Origin: Balneolaceae bacterium UBA3186 | Lineage (GTDB): Bacteria > Bacteroidota > Rhodothermia > Balneolales > Balneolaceae | Length of the DNA: 64,000 bases | Assembly (NCBI GenBank): GCA_002364085.1 | Contig: DEXK01000018.1 | Location: forward strand, 1 to 64,000 | Direction: 5' to 3' | Shown here: piece after piece, positions 9,653-17,792 of the stretch | How the letters are laid out: each line of letters begins with the position of its first letter | Position numbering within the stretch: the first letter of the stretch is position 1 | Notes under the pieces: model-generated | Told to the model about the DNA's origin: nothing | Seen by the model: the letters and a program-made list of their open reading frames with translations, nothing else | Databases searched by the model: none | Position numbers and translations under genes: made by a program

Positions 9653-10944
9653 TGATTACGACTGCATATATAAATATATGGGGTAAAAGAATAGGTGCTG
9701 TCGCATGGGACCCGGCAACCAGACTTGGTTCTTTCGAATATGAGCCTTCTTTTCTTTCTGAAAATATAGAATTGTCCCCAATTAAGTTACCCATCAAGAA
9801 TGCAAAGAAAAGAGTATTTAGTTTTCCTGAATTAAGAAACAATGATACCTTTAAAGGCTTGCCTGGTTTGTTGGCTGATATCCTGCCGGATCATTATGGA
9901 AATGCCTTGATCAATACCTGGTTAACTACTCAGGGCAGACCAACTGATAGTTTAAATCCTGTTGAAACGCTTTGCTTTATTGGCAAAAGAGGAATGGGCG
10001 CTCTGGAAATAGAACCTGCTCAAGGAGGATCAGGAAGTGTTTCAAAAAATCTGGAAGTAGACACCCTTATTGCAGTAGCTGAGAAAATATTAAACAAAAG
10101 AAAAAACTTCAGTCTAACAGGGGAGCGTGAAGAACAACGTGCATTTTATGATATTCTTAAAATTGGAACATCTGCCGGTGGAGCCAGAGCTAAAGCGGTA
10201 ATTGCTTTCAATGAGGTTACAGAAGAAATAAGAAGTGGACAGTATTTTGCTCCTGAGGGATTCGAGCATTGGCTGATCAAGTTTGACGGAGTAATGGATA
10301 AACAATTTGGAGCATCCAACGGTTATGGTCGTGTTGAAATGGCTTATTATGAAATGGCTAAAGATGCCGGAATTGAAATGATGGAATCCCGTTTGCTTGA
10401 AGAAAATGACAGAGCTCACTTCATGACCAAACGCTTTGACAGAACAAAGAAGGGAGATAAAATTCATGTTCAAACATTCTGTGCACTTCGCCATTTCGAT
10501 TTCAACAATGTACTTCAATACAGCTATGAGCAAATATTTGAGACGATGCGAATGCTTCGTCTGTCTTACCCTCAGGCAGAGCAAATGTACAGGCGAATGG
10601 CGTTTAACGTAATGAGCCGTAATTGTGACGATCATACCAAGAACTTTGCTTTTATGATGGAGAAAGACGGAGAATGGAAGCTGGCGCCTGCTTATGATGT
10701 ATGTCATGCATATCGCCCAGGAAGCCAGTGGGTAAGTCAGCATTCATTAAGTATAAATGGAAAACGATCTGATATTACCCGACAAGACCTTCTGGATGTT
10801 GCCTATCAAATGAATGTGAAAAAAGCGTCGAAAATCCTGGATGAGATCAACAATATTGTTTCTGAATGGAATAGTTATGCTGAAAAGTTCTCAGTTCATT
10901 CTGATTTAAAAGAAGCAATAAATAAAACTTTAGTACTGATTTAG
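9652..10944 (+). CDS. hipA: HipA-family serine/threonine kinase toxin
   Basis: HipA kinases phosphorylate aminoacyl-tRNA synthetases (GltX in E. coli, other synthetases in relatives) and induce growth arrest or persistence. The 430-residue protein has a complete N-terminal couple domain (about 1-105). The nucleotide-binding loop TSAGGARAK is near residue 172, the catalytic SRNCDDHTKN near 320, and APAYDV, the metal-binding equivalent of DFG, near 345. All key residues appear intact. The ATG at 9652 overlapping the hipB stop is preferred to the TTG two codons upstream. The target is not evident from the sequence. A third gene follows 6 bp downstream. Confidence 0.92.
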   Translation: MITTAYINIWGKRIGAVAWDPATRLGSFEYEPSFLSENIELSPIKLPIKNAKKRVFSFPELRNNDTFKGLPGLLADILPDHYGNALINTWLTTQGRPTDSLNPVETLCFIGKRGMGALEIEPAQGGSGSVSKNLEVDTLIAVAEKILNKRKNFSLTGEREEQRAFYDILKIGTSAGGARAKAVIAFNEVTEEIRSGQYFAPEGFEHWLIKFDGVMDKQFGASNGYGRVEMAYYEMAKDAGIEMMESRLLEENDRAHFMTKRFDRTKKGDKIHVQTFCALRHFDFNNVLQYSYEQIFETMRMLRLSYPQAEQMYRRMAFNVMSRNCDDHTKNFAFMMEKDGEWKLAPAYDVCHAYRPGSQWVSQHSLSINGKRSDITRQDLLDVAYQMNVKKASKILDEINNIVSEWNSYAEKFSVHSDLKEAINKTLVLI

Positions 10945-10950
10945 ATAAAT

Positions 10951-11430
10951 ATGGATCCAGAGATAAAAATACTACCTCCAAAAAAGCTGATCGGTATGAG
11001 TATTGATACTTCATTAACAGAATATGGAGCTCCGGGGCTCTGGCAAAGATTTATGCCTCGGGTAAAATCCATCGAAAACAAAGTTGGCAGTGAGAAATAC
11101 TCAATTCAGATTTATGATAACCTGTTCAGCTATTCTGATTTTCATCCCAAACTGATATTTAAATACTGGGCTGCCACTGAAGTACAAAGCTTTGAATCTG
11201 TACCGAAAGAAATGGAAGCACTGGAATTACCAGGCGGAAAATATGCTGTTTTTACTCACAAAGGCACAATGGCCGGCTTTCAGAAGACATTGAATTTTAT
11301 TCATCTGAAATGGCTACCTGATTCAGAATTTGAATTGGATCACCGACCTCATTTTGAAGTACTTGACGACAGATATCTCGGGCCAAACAATCCCGAGTCA
11401 ATTGAAGAAGTTTGGATTCCGATTAAATAG
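10951..11430 (+). CDS. GyrI-like small-molecule-binding domain protein
   Basis: The 159-residue protein matches the stand-alone effector-binding fold shared by GyrI/SbmC and the C-terminal domains of Rob and BmrR. Typical elements are the opening KLIGMSIDTSL, the central LPGGKYAVFTHKG, and the end with the acidic HFEVLDDRY before EVWIPIK. There is no DNA-binding domain. It begins 6 bp after hipA and so is probably the third gene of the hipBA operon. In the family this fold binds lipophilic cations or, in GyrI, DNA gyrase. A role in sensing a ligand or modulating HipA is only inferred from position. Confidence 0.8.
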   Translation: MDPEIKILPPKKLIGMSIDTSLTEYGAPGLWQRFMPRVKSIENKVGSEKYSIQIYDNLFSYSDFHPKLIFKYWAATEVQSFESVPKEMEALELPGGKYAVFTHKGTMAGFQKTLNFIHLKWLPDSEFELDHRPHFEVLDDRYLGPNNPESIEEVWIPIK

Positions 11431-11438
11431 ATCAATAA

Positions 11439-12317
11439 CTATTTTTTATCCAGAAACTTCGCATTTTTTGTGGGAGAAATCCCTCCTTCTATTTCATCAG
11501 AATATACTGCACTAAACTGTGCGCCAAAAAGCACTATCATAGATGAATAGAAAATCCAAGTTAATAAAATAACCAATGATCCTGCAGCTCCATAAACACT
11601 TCCGAACGAGCTTTTAGATAAATAAAACCCAATTAAAAGCTTTCCAATCCCGAAAAAGACTGTTGTCACAAAGGCTCCCATCCATACGTTTTTCCATTTA
11701 ACTTCAGCATCAGGAATCACTTTAAAAAGGCATGCAAATACTCCGGTAGTTACAACAATTGAAATCAATATGCTTACTGCATTTGCTATATAAAACCCTT
11801 CTTCGGAAAAAATTGCGATAATTCTCTCGTCAAAGAAATTAAGAGAAGTGTCAACCACAAGGGTCACAAGTAGTAGAAAACCAACGCTTACAGCCATAGC
11901 TAATGAAAGCAGCCTGTTTTTTATCACATTATAAAAACTTTTATCAGTTTTGGATTGTAATCCCCAAACCTGATTTATACCGTCCTGAAGAGACACAAAA
12001 ACAGTTGTCGCACTTACAATTAAAGTAATAAAACCTAATACCTGAGCTAATATTGAGTTACTTGCTTCAGAAACATTAGTTAAAATTTTATTAATTGCTT
12101 CTGCACTTTCCATCCCGAAAAGGGTTTCAAATTGGCTCAACAAAGTTTGCCTGGCTACTTCATCTTCGTAAATAGAACCCGCAATTGTCAAAGAAATAAT
12201 AAGAATTGCCGGAAGAGAGAAAATGAGATAAAATGCAATAGACGAACTATAGTCCATTGCTGTAGTGATACTATATTCTTTAAATGTTTTTTTGAGAACT
12301 TTCCAGTACTTAATCAT
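11439..12317 (-). CDS. YihY/BrkB-family inner membrane protein
   Basis: The 292-residue protein has about six transmembrane segments and the family pattern: an N-terminal amphipathic stretch followed by DYSSSIAFYLIFSLPAILI, the QDGINQVWG signature near the middle, and a late LVILLTWIFYSSMIVLFGAQF helix. The family was once labelled ribonuclease BN by mistake; its real function is unsettled, with transport or envelope roles proposed. It is convergent with the GyrI-like gene (8 bp apart) and lies 40 bp downstream of sulP on the same strand. Confidence 0.88.
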   Translation of the reverse strand: MIKYWKVLKKTFKEYSITTAMDYSSSIAFYLIFSLPAILIISLTIAGSIYEDEVARQTLLSQFETLFGMESAEAINKILTNVSEASNSILAQVLGFITLIVSATTVFVSLQDGINQVWGLQSKTDKSFYNVIKNRLLSLAMAVSVGFLLLVTLVVDTSLNFFDERIIAIFSEEGFYIANAVSILISIVVTTGVFACLFKVIPDAEVKWKNVWMGAFVTTVFFGIGKLLIGFYLSKSSFGSVYGAAGSLVILLTWIFYSSMIVLFGAQFSAVYSDEIEGGISPTKNAKFLDKK

Positions 12318-12357
12318 TCTAAAAAGTATAACTTTTAATCCGCCATGACAATCTAAA

Positions 12358-13893
12358 TCAAATATTATCCACTGCTAACTTATATTTCGGATCTTCAAGT
12401 ACATTCACATCAATAATGGCTTCTGCATTTTCAAGTAGTGCAATACAGTCTTTACTCAAATGCTGCAGATGCACTTTCTTTCCTACTTTGGAATAACGTT
12501 CTGTAATCTTGTTCAAAGCTTCAATTGCAGACATATCCACAACCCTGCTTTCAGCAAAGTCTATGATAATTTCTTCGGGATCATTCAGCACATCAAATTT
12601 TTCGTTAAACACCGTAACAGAACCAAAGAAAAGAGGACCATATATCTCATAATGCTTCACTCCATCTTCATCTATTCTCTTTCTGGCACGAATTCTTTTT
12701 GCGTTATCCCATGCAAATACAAGCGCAGCAATAATTACACCTACAATTACAGCCAAAGCTAAATTATGTAGGAATACAGTAACAAGCGTTACTAAAACCA
12801 TTACAAAAATATCTGAATTAGGCATTCTATTAATGGTACTGAAACTAGCCCATTCAAAAGTTCCGATCGAAACCATGATCATTAAACCAGTAAGTGCTGC
12901 CATTGGTAGTTTCTCGATCAAACCTGATCCAAACATAATGAATACTAAAAGCATCACCGCAGCTACAATTCCTGATAAACGAGCTCTTGCCCCTGCCGAA
13001 GTATTGATCAAACTTTGACCGATCATCGCGCAACCACCCATTCCTGAAAAGAAGCCTGACACAATATTTGCTGCTCCTTGGGCTACAGCTTCTTTATTTC
13101 CATGACCTCTGGTTTCCGTGATCTCATCTACAATATTCAGTGTTAACAAACTCTCGATCAATCCAACTCCCGCCATGATTAAGGCATAAGGGAAAATCAG
13201 CTTTAGTGTTTCCAACGTAAAGGGGATTTCCGGAATATGAAAGGGAGGAAAACCACCTTTTATAGATGCGATATCACCCACTGTTTTTGTGTCGATATTA
13301 AAAGTTACTACCACAGCAAAAATCACCAAAATTGCAATTAAAGAAGCAGGTAATGCTTTACTTAATTTAGGCAATCCCCAAATAATGAGCATAGTTAACG
13401 CTACTAAACCAAGTAACATATATAACGAATCACCTGTCATCCATTCTCCGGTTGGAGTCTTAAATTGAGTCAATTGAGACATAAATATGATCACAGCTAA
13501 TCCGTTTACAAAACCAAAGATCACAGGATGCGGAACCAACCTCATTAATTTACCGAGCTTTAACATTCCTGCAGTTACCTGAATTAACCCTGCCAGAACT
13601 ACTGTCGCAAAGATATATTCTACTCCATGCGATTGAGCTAAAGTAACCAACACAACTGCAACAGCTCCGGTAGCACCTGAGATCATTCCCGGGCGTCCAC
13701 CAAAGATCGATGTAACAAGTCCCATCACAAACGCAGCATATAATCCTGTAAGCGGAGATAATCCTGCTATTAAAGCAAATGCTACAGCCTCCGGAACCAG
13801 TGCCAGTGATACTGTTACACCTGATAGAATTTCTGTTTTATAATTTACAGGTTCTGAGAAATCGAACCGATATAAGTTTAATAATCTTTTCAT
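12358..13893 (-). CDS. SulP-family inorganic anion transporter with STAS domain
   Basis: SulP proteins move sulfate, bicarbonate or organic anions across the inner membrane. The 511-residue sequence has the N-terminal signature SLALVPEAVAFALIAGLSPLTGLYAAF and FGGRPGMISGATGA, about 12 to 14 membrane segments up to residue 400, and a short C-terminal STAS domain (about 410-505, with RVVDMSAIEALNKI). The conserved GGCAMIGQS loop is present. Compact SulPs of this sort in aquatic bacteria include Na+/bicarbonate transporters, but the substrate cannot be read from sequence. It lies between yihY and an MscS-like gene on the same strand. Confidence 0.9.
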   Translation of the reverse strand: MKRLLNLYRFDFSEPVNYKTEILSGVTVSLALVPEAVAFALIAGLSPLTGLYAAFVMGLVTSIFGGRPGMISGATGAVAVVLVTLAQSHGVEYIFATVVLAGLIQVTAGMLKLGKLMRLVPHPVIFGFVNGLAVIIFMSQLTQFKTPTGEWMTGDSLYMLLGLVALTMLIIWGLPKLSKALPASLIAILVIFAVVVTFNIDTKTVGDIASIKGGFPPFHIPEIPFTLETLKLIFPYALIMAGVGLIESLLTLNIVDEITETRGHGNKEAVAQGAANIVSGFFSGMGGCAMIGQSLINTSAGARARLSGIVAAVMLLVFIMFGSGLIEKLPMAALTGLMIMVSIGTFEWASFSTINRMPNSDIFVMVLVTLVTVFLHNLALAVIVGVIIAALVFAWDNAKRIRARKRIDEDGVKHYEIYGPLFFGSVTVFNEKFDVLNDPEEIIIDFAESRVVDMSAIEALNKITERYSKVGKKVHLQHLSKDCIALLENAEAIIDVNVLEDPKYKLAVDNI

Positions 13894-14091
13894 TATTGAA
13901 GTTTACAGAAGAGTAATTCCGTGACTAATAAAGCCGTTAAATATGGAACACTCAAAGATGAATCGTTTCTTTTTGAGCCCCCTAACTTACGGACTTTAGT
14001 ATTCAGGTATGAGAAATAAGTAATCTTTAATACTTGATCGATTAATTGTTTTGGAAGCGGTTTTGTGAAGAGATAACTAAATATTAGCTCC

Positions 14092-14120
14092 AAAAAAAAT
14101 GGAGCGATTTTCATCGCTCC
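14092..14120 (-). terminator. Intrinsic terminator of the MscS-like gene
   Basis: GGAGCGAT (14101-14108) and ATCGCTCC (14113-14120) form a perfect 8-bp stem with a 4-nt loop. Read on the minus strand the stem is followed by a run of eight T (14092-14099). It lies 57 bp downstream of the MscS-like stop codon and separates that gene from sulP. Confidence 0.85.
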
Positions 14121-14176
14121 AAAATAAATTGTGAGAATTTTAAAATTCCTGTTCTAACTAAGGTAAATTCTAATAA

Positions 14177-14857
14177 TCATTCTCTATTACTCATTTTATC
14201 GATCATTCTTGCAGCCCATTCTTTTCCTCCTAATCCGAAGGCTAAACCAAGCGCCAGACAGACCGATCCAAATAACAGTAAGAACGCATTTGAAACGAGT
14301 TCATCACCAATATTTAGTTGGGAAAGAGATAACGAAACTACAAAGAATATGATAGCATATTTTGCAACTGCTCCAACAATAGAAGCGTTTTCTACTCCTA
14401 CATTAGACAAATATGTACTTACAACCTGAGCAATAAAGCCTGCCAGAAATACACCAAAAATAAGAGCTAATACTGCTACTATTACATTAGGTATATATAG
14501 AATTATCTGATTTACCAGCTCGGATGCCACACCTAATCCCAGAGTATTCAGACCTGCAAGAATTACAATTAGCATAATTAACCAGTAAATAATACCGCCT
14601 AAAATATCTATTGCTGATTTATCGCTTCCTCCATCTTTCAAAAATTGATCGATCTTAGCTTTTTCAGTCACAACATCCAACCGAATTAATTTCAGCAATC
14701 TTACCGCTGCAGTTTTTACCAATTTTGCAATAATCCAGCCTATTATAAGAATTAGTAAAGCACCAATAATATTGGGAAGAAAGGATGCTAATTCATTGAA
14801 AAAAGTCTCGTATGATTGCATCAAGACTTCTTTTATTTCTTCAAACATATTTTGCAC
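14177..14857 (-). CDS. MscS-like transmembrane helix protein lacking the beta domain
   Basis: The 226-residue protein has an amphipathic N-terminus and about five membrane helices. FLPNIIGALLILIIGWIIAK and YIPNVIVAVLALIFGVFLAG are two copies of the conserved helix repeat found in small mechanosensitive-channel relatives. LALGLAFGLGGKEWA near the C-terminus resembles the MscS pore helix TM3. The protein ends about ten residues later, so the cytoplasmic beta and cage domains of true MscS are absent. Channel function is therefore uncertain. It has its own terminator and is probably monocistronic. Confidence 0.8.
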   Translation of the reverse strand: MQNMFEEIKEVLMQSYETFFNELASFLPNIIGALLILIIGWIIAKLVKTAAVRLLKLIRLDVVTEKAKIDQFLKDGGSDKSAIDILGGIIYWLIMLIVILAGLNTLGLGVASELVNQIILYIPNVIVAVLALIFGVFLAGFIAQVVSTYLSNVGVENASIVGAVAKYAIIFFVVSLSLSQLNIGDELVSNAFLLLFGSVCLALGLAFGLGGKEWAARMIDKMSNRE

Positions 14858-14932
14858 CTCAAAAGTTAGTTTTTGGTTACACCTTATTACTCAATAAGAT
14901 TGTAAAAAACTAATTAGAAGAAATTTTAGGAT

Positions 14933-14970
14933 AAAAAAAATCCCTCATATATAGATCATATGAGGGATTT
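14933..14970 (-). terminator. Intrinsic terminator of the tRNA-Ser gene
   Basis: A perfect 13-bp stem (14938-14950 with 14958-14970; AAATCCCTCATAT and its complement) has a 7-nt loop and is followed on the minus strand by a run of eight T including part of the stem (14933-14940). It begins 17 bp beyond the 3' end of the tRNA gene. Confidence 0.88.
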
Positions 14971-14986
14971 ACTTTACATTGGCTTG

Positions 14987-15075
14987 CGGAGAGGGAGGGA
15001 TTCGAACCCTCGTTACATGTTTCCATATAAACTCCCTTAGCAGGGGAGCGCTTTCAGCCACTCAGCCACCTCTCC
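14987..15075 (-). tRNA. tRNA-Ser (anticodon GCU)
   Basis: The minus-strand sequence folds into an 89-nt class II tRNA. The acceptor stem is GGAGAGG paired with CCTCTCC, followed by discriminator G. The T-arm carries GGTTCGAATCC, a long variable arm is present, and the anticodon loop reads CTGCTAA, giving GCU (reads AGC/AGU serine codons). CCA is not encoded. A promoter and an intrinsic terminator flank it closely, so it seems to be its own transcription unit. Confidence 0.96.
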
Positions 15076-15088
15076 TTTACAAGGGCAA

Positions 15089-15119
15089 CAAATATACGTT
15101 AGTTAACACCTCTAATCAA
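15089..15119 (-). promoter_or_regulatory. Promoter of the tRNA-Ser gene
   Basis: On the minus strand a TTG (15117-15119) is followed after 20 bases by TATATTTG (15089-15096). This matches the TTG-N19-21-TAnnTTTG promoter of Bacteroidota-type primary sigma factors. The start point would fall a few bases before the mature tRNA 5' end at 15075, which fits a short leader. Confidence 0.65.
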
Positions 15120-15127
15120 TCAAAGAT

Positions 15128-15694
15128 TTAACTTTCCTTTTCAGAATCTAAAACATATATCTGAGCCAAATTTCTTCCTTCTTGAGCAAAATCTAATCCA
15201 TATCCCAAAACGAATTTTGTAGGGATCTCAAAACCTACATAATCTATTTGCACGTTATATTTTGTGGCATCTTTCTTATGAAGAAGAGTAATCACTGAAA
15301 CGGAAGCAGGGTCATAGCTATTCATTCTCTCAACTATGTATTTCATAGAAAGCCCTGTGTCAACTATATCTTCAACGAGAACTACATGCCGTCCTTTAAC
15401 TTTGGCATCAATTTCTTTTAGCTCTGTAACTTCTCCTGAAGAAACTTTCTCGTCACCATAACTTGATAGCTTCATAAAATCTACTTCACAAGGAATGGAT
15501 ACGCTTCTCATAATATCCGCAAGAAAAATAAAAGCCCCATTCAGGATACCAATAAATATTGGGCGTTTGCCTTCAAAATCTTTGTCTAATTTTTTTCCTA
15601 ATAAAGAGACTCTTGCCTCAATTTCCTCTTTCGTAATAAAAACTTTAAATGTGTCCCCGTTACAATCAACGGTTTCCGGTAAATAATAACTCAT
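15128..15694 (-). CDS. hpt: Hypoxanthine phosphoribosyltransferase
   Basis: This purine-salvage enzyme joins hypoxanthine (and often guanine) to PRPP, giving IMP or GMP. The 188-residue protein has the PRPP-binding loop VVLVEDIVDTGLSM around residue 100-112 and the upstream RPIFIGILNGAFIFLADIMR segment of the Hpt family. The C-terminal KFVLGYGLDFAQEGRNL corresponds to the family's base-binding region. It starts 2 bp after tilS. The tilS-hpt adjacency is widespread in bacteria. It is the last gene of the ptsH-to-hpt operon. Confidence 0.96.
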   Translation of the reverse strand: MSYYLPETVDCNGDTFKVFITKEEIEARVSLLGKKLDKDFEGKRPIFIGILNGAFIFLADIMRSVSIPCEVDFMKLSSYGDEKVSSGEVTELKEIDAKVKGRHVVLVEDIVDTGLSMKYIVERMNSYDPASVSVITLLHKKDATKYNVQIDYVGFEIPTKFVLGYGLDFAQEGRNLAQIYVLDSEKES

Positions 15695-15696
15695 GC

Positions 15697-17022
15697 CTAT
15701 TTTTTTGAAGTTATCGAAAGATAACGTTTTGTTGAATCGGTTGCTTTAGAAAGCTCAGAAATTGTGCCTCTATTAGTAGTATTTCCTTCAAAAATAATTG
15801 CGTAAATAGTACCATCTGAATCGCATAATACCAAAGATTTTTCTCTTATTGCCGCTGGTACTTTTCTATTGGTTAAATGATCGGATACTTTTTGAGTACC
15901 TTTCATTCCTAACGGTTGAATTGAATCTCCTGCTTTCCATCGTCTAACCAGCAAAGGAAATTTAATTCTATCGGCATCTAAATACAGTTCTGACTCTATG
16001 CTTTTAGAGATATTGATTACCAACTCATTATTAGAAACACCATTCAACACTTCTGTTTCTGAAACTTGAAACTCTTCGAATTCAACTACCCCTGTTACTT
16101 TTATTATTGATTCTCTTTCCCGAACCAACTTAACCGATTCTGATAAAATTAATTCCGAGCCTACTTGACTAGATAAAAGATTATATGCTTGCTCTAAAAC
16201 TCCTTTTGATATTTGGATATGGAATTGTTCTATAAATTTTTTTATTAATGATTGAGCCAAGATTACGTCCAATTCTTTAATCGGTTGTATAAATAACTTT
16301 TCATCATCAAAATAATCTTTAGCTAGCAAATCCAGCATTTTCTTGTTTAAGCTTCCGTACTCCTGAAGCTTCATTACATTTTCCTGCCATCCTTTAAAAA
16401 GCTTATCCATTTTTTGAGAAAACTCATTTCTTAAAAAATTTCGGGAATACTTCGAGTCTATGTTACTTGAATCAGTCCTAAATGGAATTGAATTTTCTTT
16501 ACAATATTTCAGAATTTCAGCTTTGTTGAATTCAAGTAATGGACGAAATATTTCATTATTCCAATCATCCATACCTTTCCAAGCTTCAGGACTGCTTCCC
16601 CTAAGTAATTTTTGAATAATGGTTTCAACCTGATCGTTTTTATGATGTGCTACAGCAATTCCGTCGGCTTCAATTTCGGTTAAAAACCCGTTAAAAATAT
16701 TGTACCTCTGTTCCCTTGCCCAATTTTGAAAATTTCCTGAGCTAATTTCTTTCGAGTTTAGTCTCACAGAACAACATTCAAAGCCCCACTCAAATGACAT
16801 TTGCTCAACCAACTCTTGGTCTTTATTAGACTCTTCCCCTCTCATTTCATAATTTATGTGTACCACCAAAGCATGTATATCAAGCTTTTTAAGGATATAA
16901 AGAAGCGCCATAGAGTCAGCACCGCCACTCACTCCAACAACAAAGTTAGGCTTTTGCGGGAAATATTCTTTTAGCTTCTCTGAAACTCTTTTTTCAATCG
17001 ATGAGGATTCGGATTTGTTCAT
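15697..17022 (-). CDS. tilS: tRNA(Ile)-lysidine synthetase
   Basis: TilS converts C34 of the CAU-anticodon tRNA-Ile to lysidine, allowing it to read AUA codons. The 441-residue protein carries the ATP-pyrophosphatase loop SGGADS at residues 32-37, followed by the AHHKNDQVET motif and RPLLEFNKAEI. The C-terminal TilS domain includes LLVRRWKAGDSIQPLGMKGTQKVSDHL. The length indicates the full-length type with the C-terminal domain. The start overlaps the end of birA by 29 bp, so the pair is tightly coupled. Confidence 0.96.
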   Translation of the reverse strand: MNKSESSSIEKRVSEKLKEYFPQKPNFVVGVSGGADSMALLYILKKLDIHALVVHINYEMRGEESNKDQELVEQMSFEWGFECCSVRLNSKEISSGNFQNWAREQRYNIFNGFLTEIEADGIAVAHHKNDQVETIIQKLLRGSSPEAWKGMDDWNNEIFRPLLEFNKAEILKYCKENSIPFRTDSSNIDSKYSRNFLRNEFSQKMDKLFKGWQENVMKLQEYGSLNKKMLDLLAKDYFDDEKLFIQPIKELDVILAQSLIKKFIEQFHIQISKGVLEQAYNLLSSQVGSELILSESVKLVRERESIIKVTGVVEFEEFQVSETEVLNGVSNNELVINISKSIESELYLDADRIKFPLLVRRWKAGDSIQPLGMKGTQKVSDHLTNRKVPAAIREKSLVLCDSDGTIYAIIFEGNTTNRGTISELSKATDSTKRYLSITSKK

Positions 17023-17773
17023 AAGAGAAGGTATCTACTCCCAGTTCTTTATTCAACACTTGTAAAGCGCCCAACTCATTCATTCCTAAAAACTTTTTTT
17101 TACCCGGCTCTGGATTACCATCAACTTCAAGAGTAACCCAATCTCCATATCCTTGTAGTTTCGGATTGATCTCTTTTACCAAGTCAATACTGCTATTAGT
17201 CCATCTTTGATAGTTGTATTCAAAGCGAGTTAATAAATCACAAAGCAACTGCTCTCTGGATGCCTCTTGACCTGAAATAAGCTTCATAGTTGTTGCCACA
17301 CCATTTAAATCATTAGTGAATGCTTCCTGATTTACATTTAGGCCAATCCCAACAATCACCCTTTCCACTTTATTTCCATTATAAATTACTTCAGTAAGCA
17401 ACCCGGCGATTTTCTTACCATCGCACATAACATCATTGGGCCACTTTAGATTTATTGAACAATCATTCAAATATTTACAAATCACATCTTCAATAGCTGA
17501 TGCACATACCAAAGTAAGTAATGTAATTCTATCAGCTTGTTTTGGGGTAAAGATTAAGCTGAATGTAAGATTCTTACCCGTTTCTGCAGACCAAATTTTC
17601 TTATGTTGCCCTTTTCCTGCTGATTGACCTTCAGCCAGAACTAGTGTTCCTGGAACAACTTTTTCTAAATTCTTTGCGTACGTGTTAGTAGATCCAACTT
17701 CTTCTAGAAATATTAATTCCCGACCTAGCCAATTAGTTTTGAGATTTTGTTGAAAAAGCTTCTTATTGAACAA
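16994..17773 (-). CDS. birA: Biotin-[acetyl-CoA-carboxylase] ligase, monofunctional type
   Basis: This enzyme activates biotin as biotinyl-AMP and attaches it to the BCCP subunit of acetyl-CoA carboxylase. The 259-residue protein has the opening EEVGSTNTYAKNL (24-36) and the LKWPNDVMCDGKKIAGLL active-site segment. No N-terminal helix-turn-helix is present, so it is not a repressor. The flexible biotinyl-AMP loop, GRGRRGR in E. coli, reads GKGQHKK here (53-59), which is divergent at several positions. It lies between the isomerase (19 bp upstream) and tilS, which it overlaps. Confidence 0.93.
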   Translation of the reverse strand: MFNKKLFQQNLKTNWLGRELIFLEEVGSTNTYAKNLEKVVPGTLVLAEGQSAGKGQHKKIWSAETGKNLTFSLIFTPKQADRITLLTLVCASAIEDVICKYLNDCSINLKWPNDVMCDGKKIAGLLTEVIYNGNKVERVIVGIGLNVNQEAFTNDLNGVATTMKLISGQEASREQLLCDLLTRFEYNYQRWTNSSIDLVKEINPKLQGYGDWVTLEVDGNPEPGKKKFLGMNELGALQVLNKELGVDTFSYEQIRILID

Positions 17774-17792
17774 AACAACTCATTTAAATTTA

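Noticed and set aside
10114..10743. 209-codon frame antisense to hipA
   Set aside because: Lies fully inside hipA on the other strand, with a Cys/His-rich translation typical of a shadow frame.
12322..12336. AAAAGT/ACTTTT hairpin after sulP
   Set aside because: A/T-only short stem, too weak to call a terminator.
13893..14114. 73-codon minus-strand frame upstream of sulP
   Set aside because: It ends inside the MscS terminator region and its translation has no domain; it runs through the terminator stem.
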